From: Deltaproteobacteria bacterium | GTDB taxonomy: Bacteria > Desulfobacterota > Desulfobacteria > Desulfobacterales > C00003060 | Direction of reading: 5' to 3' | Length of the DNA: 6,308 nt | Assembly: GCA_019309245.1 (NCBI GenBank) | Contig: JAFDGP010000149.1 | Location: forward strand, 1-6,308 | Shown here: positions 1-5,336 of the stretch, one piece after another | Numbering within the stretch: position 1 is the stretch's first letter | Layout: every line of letters starts with the position of its first letter | Position numbers and translations under genes: made by a program | Notes under the pieces: model-generated | Seen by the model: the letters and a program-made list of their open reading frames with translations, nothing else | Database searches by the model: none | Told to the model about the DNA's origin: nothing

Positions 1-1
1 A

Positions 2-403
2 AAATGCGGCGGCCATTCGGCCGAAGACAATAAGAGCTTTCAGAACGTCTTGGAAGGCACGCTGCATACAGCCGGGCAACAGGCCACCAAGGTCTCGCCG
101 GCTGTTTCAGATCAAAAGATCGTGCCGGTTGCGTTGCAGGGGCTGTCGGCAGAAAGAGCGCGCGTGTTCAAAAAGGCATCCAACCTTCTTGTATTGCTGG
201 AAAAGTATCAAAATGCGTTGCGAGATCATACCCAAACCCTCAGATCGATCGAGCCTCTGGTTCACGATATCCGTGCTGAAGCCGAAGGGATTGAGGCGGT
301 AGAGGATCCGGGAGACGATCGGCTTTCAAGGCTCGCCCAGGATATAGCCACAACCGCCGTTGTGAACGCCCTCAAATTCGAACGCGGAGACTATGTGGAA
401 TAA
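2..403 (+). CDS. 3' end of an unrecognised helical protein (5' partial)
   Basis: The reading frame is open from the first bases of the window to the TAA at 401-403, giving 133 visible codons, so the true start lies upstream. A TTG at 50 is in frame but nothing marks it as the start. The visible part has a polar N-terminal stretch, then a long, probably helical and coiled-coil-prone segment (from about LSAERARVFKKASNLLVLLE through SIEPLVHDIRAEAEGIEA), an acidic break (EDPGDD), and a last helix ending ALKFERGDYVE. There are no membrane segments and no catalytic motifs. I do not recognise the family. Its size and helical character would suit a small cytosolic chaperone or adaptor of a secretion or flagellar system, but that is only a guess from the neighbours. 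A 490-bp non-coding gap follows, so it is probably the last gene of a separate transcript. Confidence 0.65.
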   Translation, partial: KCGGHSAEDNKSFQNVLEGTLHTAGQQATKVSPAVSDQKIVPVALQGLSAERARVFKKASNLLVLLEKYQNALRDHTQTLRSIEPLVHDIRAEAEGIEAVEDPGDDRLSRLAQDIATTAVVNALKFERGDYVE

Positions 404-448
404 TCAACAGGACCGGATTGTTCAGGATTCGGCCGAGAACATTACGTG

Positions 449-493
449 CCGGGCAACAGCCTGTTAAGCCACCACTTTTAATGGTGTGCCCGG
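449..493 (+). other. Nested inverted repeat, possible three-way-junction RNA
   Basis: CCGGGCA (449-455) pairs perfectly with TGCCCGG (487-493). Inside it, CACCA (470-474) pairs with TGGTG (482-486) around a 7-nt loop. AACA (455-458) can pair with TGTT (462-465) around 3 nt, giving a three-helix junction if A455 is given to one helix only. No T tract follows, so it does not look like an intrinsic terminator. It matches no riboswitch class I can recall. It could instead be a protein-binding site or a stabilising 3' structure of the upstream mRNA. Confidence 0.4.
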
Positions 494-560
494 AAAGGCA
501 CTAGCGTTACAATGAAGGGCCTATGTTTGGGCTGAACATGTTTGATGCTGGCGGCTTAAC
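463..560 (+). repeat. Long-range inverted repeat (12 bp, one mismatch)
   Basis: GTTAAGCCACCA at 463-474 and TGGCGGCTTAAC at 549-560 are reverse complements except at one position (A471 against C552). The 3' arm includes the 5' arm of the terminator-like hairpin, and the 5' arm overlaps helices of the 449-493 structure. This pairing therefore excludes the local folds. Confidence 0.5.
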
Positions 561-592
561 GCCGGAGTTAAAGCAAAAAATTTTGTTTTTTT
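554..592 (+). terminator. Possible rho-independent terminator or attenuator hairpin
   Basis: GCTTAAC (554-560) pairs with GTTAAAGC (567-574) around a 6-nt loop, with one bulged A. It is followed by six A, four T, G and seven T (575-592). The A run can also pair with the T run, extending the helix. The stem is AT-rich and the T tract is not immediately adjacent, so termination would be weak. Position supports termination of the upstream transcript, between 403 and the promoter candidate at 717. Its 5' arm is also complementary to 463-470. Confidence 0.38.
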
Positions 593-716
593 GAAACTAT
601 CTTGATTTTCTGATCTATTGACTTAACCACCTTTTCCACGTTATGTGGAGCCCACCGATATGAAGGGGACCCATCTTCCCCATGACCCTCGGGTTAGAAA
701 AGTGCAGATTATCCTC

Positions 717-745
717 TTGATTTATGCTGGAATTGCGCCTATAAG
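717..745 (+). promoter_or_regulatory. Candidate sigma-70 promoter for the first regulator
   Basis: A -35 element TTGATT (717-722, 4 of 6 to consensus) and a -10 element TATAAG (740-745, 5 of 6) are separated by exactly 17 bp. Transcription would begin near 752 and leave an untranslated leader of about 140 nt before the ATG at 894. A second, weaker pair (TTGACT at 618-623 with TATGTG at 642-647) lies upstream. This is the best housekeeping promoter I can see for the regulator gene. Confidence 0.4.
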
Positions 746-797
746 GAGCTAAAAATACGTTAGAGTATAGTAAACTAAGGAAGGCCAGTAACCGAAA

Positions 798-818
798 TTC
801 CCCGGGAACTGTGAACAG
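798..818. promoter_or_regulatory. Two adjacent dyads in the leader, possible operator
   Basis: TTCCC-C-GGGAA (798-808) is followed directly by CTGT-GA-ACAG (809-818). Both are dyad-symmetric and lie 45 to 65 bp downstream of the predicted start at about 752. They could bind a repressor or autoregulator. They are short enough to arise by chance. Confidence 0.22.
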
Positions 819-884
819 GTAGGAAGGGCAACCAGAAGGGCCGTTTCTTACGTGCCACGCCGGTCGACATGATACGATCAAGAT

Positions 885-889
885 AAGGG
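885..889 (+). promoter_or_regulatory. Ribosome binding site of the first regulator
   Basis: AAGGG lies 4 nt upstream of the ATG at 894. The spacing is short but usable. It supports this ATG, which also places the receiver start (MEKILIVDDD) exactly where the family begins. Confidence 0.55.
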
Positions 890-893
890 TTCT

Positions 894-2279
894 ATGGAGA
901 AGATACTGATTGTCGATGATGACCCGGAAATCCTTGAGGTCATAGCGGATATTTTACAACAGGCGGGCTATGAGGTGGATCAGGCGGCTGACGGCCGTAA
1001 AGCGATCCGTCGTATTGAGGACGATTTCTATGATTTGGTTATAACGGATTTGAATTTGCCCAAGGTCGACGGCATGAAGATCCTGCGCTATGTGGTGGAC
1101 CAGTCTCCTGAGACCATGTGTGTGATCCTGACGGGATACGGAACTATCAAGGGGTCGGTGGAAGCCATCAAGATGGGGGCCTTTGATTATATCAGCAAGC
1201 CCGTCAAGTCGGATGAGATCCTTATCGTTGTTGAAAAGGCCTTGAAATTCAGGCAGTTAGAACGAGAGAACACTCTTTTAAAGCAACAGTTGCGAAAAAA
1301 GTATCGGTTTGAAAACTTTATTGGAGACAGCGCAGCCATCCAGAAGGTCTTCGAACTGATTGAAAAGGTCGCGGACACTGACAGCACGGTCTTGATTACG
1401 GGAGAAAGCGGTACCGGCAAGGAGCTGATTGCCAAGGCGATCCATTACAACAGTTATCGCCGAGATAACCCCATGGTCGTTATTAACTGTGGGGCGATTC
1501 CGGAGGAGCTGTTGGAAAGCGAGCTCTTCGGCCATGAAAAGGGCGCCTTTACGGGCGCTCACAAGACCCGGGTGGGTCGGTTTGAACTGGCCAACGGGGG
1601 GACCATATTCCTGGATGAAATCGGCGACATGAGTCCCAATCTTCAGGTCAAATTGTTGCGGGTTCTCCAGGAGCAGAAATTCGAACGTGTGGGTGGGACC
1701 AGGACGTTGGAAATCGATGTGCGCATCATTGCGGCGACAAATAAGAATCTGATCAATGCAGTGAACAAGGGCACGTTCAGACAAGATCTATACTACCGCT
1801 TGAACGTCATTCCCATGAAGGTTCCGCCCTTGCGTATGAGGAAATCGGACATCCCTTTGTTGATTGATTTTTTTATCAAGAAATTTAACAAACAGACCCG
1901 CAAGCGGATTACGGGGCTTGCGCAGGAGGCCCAGGATGTCCTGATGGCCTATAGGTGGCCGGGGAATGTGCGCGAACTGGAAAACCTGATTGAACGCCTG
2001 GTCATATTGTCCAACGGGGATTCCATCACGTTGGAGGATATCCCAGAGTCGATTAAGGGCAAGACCGCCAAGGTGGAATCCATTGAGGTAAAGATTCCCA
2101 AAGACGGTATTGTTTTTGACCAGGCCGTTGAAGAATATGAAAAGAAGTTGATTCTCCAGGCCCTGAGTGAAACCAACTGGGTGAAGACCAAGGCTGCGAA
2201 ATTGCTGAACATCAACCGGACCACCCTGATTGAGAAAATGAAAAAGAAAAACCTCTATAAACCTGCAGTTGGTTCCTGA
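894..2279 (+). CDS. Sigma-54-dependent response regulator (NtrC class, FleQ/FlrA/FgrM-like tail)
   Basis: This is a complete 461-residue activator with the three expected domains. The receiver (about 1-120) has the acidic pocket D8-D9-D10, phospho-acceptor D52, T80 and K102. The AAA+ domain (about 142-375) has Walker A GESGTGKE (170-177), the sigma-54-contacting loop GAFTGA (217-222), Walker B IFLDE (238-242), candidate arginine fingers around R296 and R302, and sensor II WPGNVRELE (355-363). The C-terminal Fis-type helix-turn-helix (about 426-455) carries RTTLIEKM, a signature I associate with FleQ/FlrA-type flagellar activators. From the family, phosphorylation would drive oligomerisation and ATP-powered opening of sigma-54 promoters. 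The receiver residues look intact, unlike the degenerate receivers of FleQ and FlrA. That makes the Geobacter regulator FgrM a closer model. It likely activates the sigma-54 promoter downstream (inference). No partner kinase is in view. Confidence 0.93.
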   Translation: MEKILIVDDDPEILEVIADILQQAGYEVDQAADGRKAIRRIEDDFYDLVITDLNLPKVDGMKILRYVVDQSPETMCVILTGYGTIKGSVEAIKMGAFDYISKPVKSDEILIVVEKALKFRQLERENTLLKQQLRKKYRFENFIGDSAAIQKVFELIEKVADTDSTVLITGESGTGKELIAKAIHYNSYRRDNPMVVINCGAIPEELLESELFGHEKGAFTGAHKTRVGRFELANGGTIFLDEIGDMSPNLQVKLLRVLQEQKFERVGGTRTLEIDVRIIAATNKNLINAVNKGTFRQDLYYRLNVIPMKVPPLRMRKSDIPLLIDFFIKKFNKQTRKRITGLAQEAQDVLMAYRWPGNVRELENLIERLVILSNGDSITLEDIPESIKGKTAKVESIEVKIPKDGIVFDQAVEEYEKKLILQALSETNWVKTKAAKLLNINRTTLIEKMKKKNLYKPAVGS

Positions 2280-2290
2280 ACCGCCGTTTT

Positions 2291-2342
2291 GTCAATAATC
2301 TGAACATTTTCTTTCCTTCCGGTTACCCCGTCAAAAACCTGA
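2291..2342. promoter_or_regulatory. Two direct repeats, candidate enhancer sites for a sigma-54 activator
   Basis: GTCAATAATCTGA (2291-2303) and GTCAAAAACCTGA (2330-2342) match at 11 of 13 positions and are spaced 39 bp start to start. Each has partial dyad form GTCA-N6-TGA. They lie about 150 to 205 bp upstream of the start predicted from the sigma-54 promoter, within the usual range for enhancer sites. Which activator binds is unknown; the product of the preceding gene is the natural candidate. Confidence 0.35.
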
Positions 2343-2419
2343 CAGATCTCTCTCTGGCGCATTACTGGCTGCCATTCAGATATGTCTGTTCCGTTGCGAT
2401 ATTCACGATTTCTGTATAA

Positions 2420-2432
2420 AATCAGTTGGTTG
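2420..2432 (+). promoter_or_regulatory. IHF-like site between repeats and sigma-54 promoter
   Basis: AATCAGTTGGTTG matches the IHF consensus WATCAANNNNTTR with one mismatch (G2425 for A). It sits next to an AT-rich run, about 40 bp upstream of the -24 element. This is the usual place for an IHF bend that brings a distant activator to sigma-54 polymerase. The motif is degenerate, so position is the main support. Confidence 0.3.
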
Positions 2433-2467
2433 CAAGATTCGAGGATGCCTTGCCTGGTTAGGCGCCA

Positions 2468-2484
2468 TTGGCATGCTACTTGCT
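2468..2484 (+). promoter_or_regulatory. Sigma-54 (RpoN) promoter
   Basis: TTGGCATGCTACTTGCT matches the -24/-12 consensus YTGGCACGNNNNTTGCW at all but one defined position (T for C in GGCAC). The invariant GG (2470-2471) and GC (2482-2483) are separated by exactly 10 bp. Transcription should begin near 2495 and cover the TPR gene and the second regulator. The element spans the ATG at 2473, so translation from that ATG would need a different promoter. Confidence 0.8.
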
Positions 2485-2658
2485 CAATCATGGAGTTCCG
2501 TGGGGCTCTGTGGCTCAACAGGTGCCGCCCATACCGGGTTGAGAGACCCTGATGAACACTCGAAAAAGACAAATGTACTCGAAATGCCTGCCATTTTATT
2601 TTCCGAATGCCTTTTCGGGGACGTCCCTTGGATTGTATCGGAACAGGCGAGGACAAAC

Positions 2659-2662
2659 AGGA
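2659..2662 (+). promoter_or_regulatory. Shine-Dalgarno that decides the GTG start at 2668
   Basis: AGGA lies 5 nt before GTG 2668. This is the best-placed ribosome binding site in the first 200 nt of the long frame. The codons that follow encode a typical basic-then-hydrophobic export signal. Confidence 0.5.
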
Positions 2663-2667
2663 CCCAG

Positions 2668-5310
2668 GTGAAACGACGGAATCGTGGTTACTGTAGTGGG
2701 CTGCCGGAACTCATTGCCGTGTTGTGCCTATTGGCGTGTTGTGGAGAGTCGACCGCCAACGGCCTTAACGTGGTTCAAGAGGTCACAACCCATATAGACG
2801 CCCATGGCTCTGCGGTCTTGATCAAACTCACCGGGTATTCTGCCTACAAAGTTACGCCGATTGACGATCGGGAGATCATGATTGCGTTGAAAGACATGGA
2901 GGTTTCTCCTGAGGTATTTGGGCGGGAATCCCTGGTCGGAGATCCGGTGTTGAGCGCGATTGATGTGGTAACCAAGCCTTCGAAGGTGGCATGTATTGTC
3001 GTGAAAACCCTGAAGTCGAGTGAAAAGATTGCCTATCGAATTCGCGAACAGCCCAACCTGCTTCGCGTCGAGTTCGTGCTCAAAACCGGTCTGCCTGAAC
3101 TGGAACCAGGCTCTAAGGTGTCTGCCCCCGCGGCATCCGCGGAGCAACAGAAAACCGTTGGGCGTGCTCCCGTGAACGCCAAGCCGCAGCGCAGCTTTGC
3201 GGTGGGCCCCGGCCCGGCCGGACGAGATACGGAACTCTTTAAACAAGCCATGGTGTTTTATGAGGCCGGTCAATGGGATGAGGCAGTTTCGGCCCTTGAC
3301 AGACTCATCGAGTCCTATCCCAAGAGCCGACACCTCGAGCCGGCCCATTTTCTCTTGGCCAAAAGTTTTCATCGCAGGTTTGCATCGGATGTCTCAAAAA
3401 AGCTGGCAGGCATTGTTCAACACTACCAAATAGCGGTGAGCAAATTTCCCGAATCGGTTTATGCTCCACGGGCTCTTCTTGCGATGGGGAATTGTTACTT
3501 TCAGGCGCAGCGATATTATGAAGCCATGACCTACTACAACATGATCCTGGAAAAATACCAGGACGACGAGGTCATCCCGGAAGCAATGCTCCAGCGAGGC
3601 AGGGTGCTGGCGCTGACCGAAAAGCCGCTTGTGGCCTTGCAATGTTTTAAGGTCCTTCTGAAGCGCTATCCGGATTCGGAGAGCGCATTTCAGGCCCGTT
3701 TGGAGACCGCAAAAACCCTGTTCGACATGAAATCGTTCAAGCGATCGCTCAAGGTTTTACGCGAAATTGCACGCAACAGGCCCGACCAAGTCACCCGATG
3801 TCCCGAGATTCTCTTGTATATGGGGTATAACAATTATGAACTCGGAAGACTTCAGGAGGCGCGCGAGCGGCTATCCAGGGTGGTGAACATATTTCCGCAA
3901 ATAGAATCCGCAGACCTAGTCCTGACCAGGATCGCCGACACCTTGCGCGAGGATGGAATGCAAGCCGAGGCCATGAAGCTCTACGATTTGGTCGCCCGGA
4001 CCTATCCGGAATCCGAAGGCAGTGCGATCAGCCTGATCCGTCTGGCCGAGCAAGCCGAGAAGGTGAATCAAGGCCACGTCGAGCCCGTAGAGGATGAGAG
4101 TTCTCCTCCGGGTGAAACCAAGAGCGCCCATGACATCTATCGGAAAATCATCGAGCGGTTTCCGCAGAGCCCGTTGGCTCAGGTGGCGATGCTGAAGCTG
4201 GGCAACCTGGACAAAAAGTCCGGAAATTATGAAAACGCCATCAAGACATTTAAGGCACTGTTGGCCAAGAAACCAGATGACAGACTGAAGGAGAAAATCG
4301 AGGCGGCTTTGCAGGAGGCGATGCTGGAATTCGCCCAGGCTCTTAGCCAGAAAGGGCACGAGGAAAAGAGTGTCGATGTCCTAAGGCAACTGCTTGCCGA
4401 ATATCCCCACACCGATCTCCTTGCAGAAGTCAAATCTTCCCTTGAGACCTCGCTGGGCCGGATCTTCGACCGGTACGAGCAGCAGGGCCGTACGGAGCAA
4501 CTGGTTGCTTATTATGAGCGCCTGAAAGCGACCGTACCGTTCAATGATATGCCCAAGCTCTTGGTGAAAATTGGGGACGCGTACAGGGCACTCCATTTTT
4601 TCGGCCCCGCCTTGACCGCGTTTGAACATGCCAGGCGCTTTTACGGCGAACAGGATCTTCCCGCCCAATTCCTTATCGGTCTGGTGCAGTGCGCACTTGA
4701 GGAAGAAAAATTTGAAACGGCCCAAAGCGCGGCCGAAGGCTTCATCAGAAAGTATCCATCCCATACTCAGGTGGCGAAGGCGCTGTTGTGGCGGGGAAGG
4801 GCACTTTTGGGATTACATCGCTACGAAGATGCGCTCAACGATTTTCGTGGTGGGCTTGCAAAACAGCCGGAGAAAGATGTCCAGGTGGATCTGTTATTGG
4901 GGCTTGCACGTGTTTCGGTTCGATTGGGAGACTATCATCAGGCCGCTCTTTCTTTTAAAAAAGCCATTGCGGTTCTGGAAACAGAGGAGTCTGCCTCTGT
5001 TGAGCTTACGACAGGGATCTATCGCGAGTTGGGAGAAGCTTTGTTCAAACAGGGCGCCAGTCAACAGGCTCTTTCTGCGTTCAGCAAGGTACTGGCACTA
5101 AAGCCAAATGGGCCGCACACATACGAGGTACAGTACAGGATCGCACAGTGTTACCGGCGGCAAAAGGCAAAAGATAAGGCCGAGGAACTCCTTGCTCGGA
5201 TCGCCGCCTCAGGCGACCCCTTCTGGAGCAAAGTGGCCCAATCGCAGATCAACGACATGAACATCGAAAAGGATATAAGAGCCGTGGAGATGGGGATCAA
5301 AAAGTCTTAG
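2668..5310 (+). CDS. Exported AMIN-like plus TPR repeat protein, 880 aa, role unknown
   Basis: The frame is open from 2473, but GTG 2668 is preferred. It follows a good Shine-Dalgarno, lies downstream of the sigma-54 promoter, and starts a signal peptide: basic residues 2-6 (KRRNR), a hydrophobic core at 12-25, and a possible signal peptidase I site after STA (28-30). LLAC (21-24) could instead be an imperfect lipobox. Residues about 32-140 are beta-rich and resemble an AMIN domain, the envelope-targeting module of PilQ and AmiC. A proline- and alanine-rich linker (about 141-186) follows. The rest (about 187-870) is helical repeats with TPR spacing, clearest at 189-218, 265-297, 382-411, 507-536, 705-734, 741-771 and 785-814, broken by an acidic insert near 466-487. 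The predicted location is the periplasm, perhaps anchored, as an assembly scaffold. It shares the sigma-54 operon with the next gene 26 nt downstream. The specific role is unknown. Confidence 0.85.
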   Translation: MKRRNRGYCSGLPELIAVLCLLACCGESTANGLNVVQEVTTHIDAHGSAVLIKLTGYSAYKVTPIDDREIMIALKDMEVSPEVFGRESLVGDPVLSAIDVVTKPSKVACIVVKTLKSSEKIAYRIREQPNLLRVEFVLKTGLPELEPGSKVSAPAASAEQQKTVGRAPVNAKPQRSFAVGPGPAGRDTELFKQAMVFYEAGQWDEAVSALDRLIESYPKSRHLEPAHFLLAKSFHRRFASDVSKKLAGIVQHYQIAVSKFPESVYAPRALLAMGNCYFQAQRYYEAMTYYNMILEKYQDDEVIPEAMLQRGRVLALTEKPLVALQCFKVLLKRYPDSESAFQARLETAKTLFDMKSFKRSLKVLREIARNRPDQVTRCPEILLYMGYNNYELGRLQEARERLSRVVNIFPQIESADLVLTRIADTLREDGMQAEAMKLYDLVARTYPESEGSAISLIRLAEQAEKVNQGHVEPVEDESSPPGETKSAHDIYRKIIERFPQSPLAQVAMLKLGNLDKKSGNYENAIKTFKALLAKKPDDRLKEKIEAALQEAMLEFAQALSQKGHEEKSVDVLRQLLAEYPHTDLLAEVKSSLETSLGRIFDRYEQQGRTEQLVAYYERLKATVPFNDMPKLLVKIGDAYRALHFFGPALTAFEHARRFYGEQDLPAQFLIGLVQCALEEEKFETAQSAAEGFIRKYPSHTQVAKALLWRGRALLGLHRYEDALNDFRGGLAKQPEKDVQVDLLLGLARVSVRLGDYHQAALSFKKAIAVLETEESASVELTTGIYRELGEALFKQGASQQALSAFSKVLALKPNGPHTYEVQYRIAQCYRRQKAKDKAEELLARIAASGDPFWSKVAQSQINDMNIEKDIRAVEMGIKKS

Positions 5311-5336
5311 GCCTTCATGGCTCCACAAAAAGTGCA

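Larger units (their letters stand above)
404..893. other. 490-bp non-coding region with RNA-like structure
   Basis: No convincing gene lies here. The only sizeable frame is on the minus strand (615-881) and it resembles no protein I know. In order, the stretch contains a nested inverted repeat (449-493), one arm of a long-range inverted repeat (463-474 with 549-560), a terminator-like hairpin and T tract (554-592), two short perfect hairpins (635-649 and 665-681), a sigma-70-like promoter (717-745), two adjacent dyads (798-818), and the ribosome binding site of the regulator at 894. The length and density of structure suggest both the end of the upstream transcript and a regulated leader for the downstream gene. 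Confidence 0.6.
2280..2667. other. 388-bp regulatory gap: sigma-54 promoter region and leader
   Basis: This gap holds no convincing gene. The minus-strand frame at 2255-2656 overlaps the end of the upstream gene and the promoter and resembles nothing. In order it contains two direct repeats (2291-2303 and 2330-2342), an IHF-like site (2420-2432), a small inverted repeat GCAAG/CTTGC (2432-2436 with 2449-2453), a sigma-54 promoter (2468-2484), and a leader of about 170 nt ending in the ribosome binding site at 2659-2662. No strong terminator follows the regulator gene. The dyad GGTT-CCTG-AACC over its stop codon (2271-2282) lacks a good T tract. Confidence 0.6.

Noticed and set aside
495..512. 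Near match to a sigma-54 promoter (AAAGGCACTAGCGTTACA)
   Set aside because: The -12 dinucleotide is AC instead of the near-invariant GC and the T before GG is missing, so function is unlikely.
463..574. Resemblance to an integron attC site (GTTAAGCC and GGCTTAACGCCGGAGTTAAAGC)
   Set aside because: The segment near 553-574 looks like one arm of an attC, but no matching second arm follows. The two core-like boxes face the wrong way to be the ends of one attC, and no cassette or integrase is present.
691..708. GG-N10-GC spacing at 692-705
   Set aside because: The surrounding bases fit the -24 and -12 elements poorly (GGGTT for GGCAC, GTGC for TTGC).
615..881. Minus-strand frame of 88 codons in the first gap
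   Set aside because: No recognisable motif, and it covers hairpins and the sigma-70-like promoter better explained as regulatory DNA.
2271..2282. GGTT-CCTG-AACC dyad at the end of the first regulator as a terminator
   Set aside because: The stem is only four or five base pairs, overlaps the stop codon, and is followed by only four T residues after a GCCG spacer.
2255..2656. Minus-strand frame of 133 codons across the second gap
   Set aside because: It overlaps the end of the first regulator and the sigma-54 promoter, its protein has no recognisable pattern, and it is antisense to the proposed leader.
3033..3372. Overlapping frames on both strands inside the TPR gene
   Set aside because: They are shadows of the long coding frame, whose repeat pattern and export signal clearly identify the true frame.
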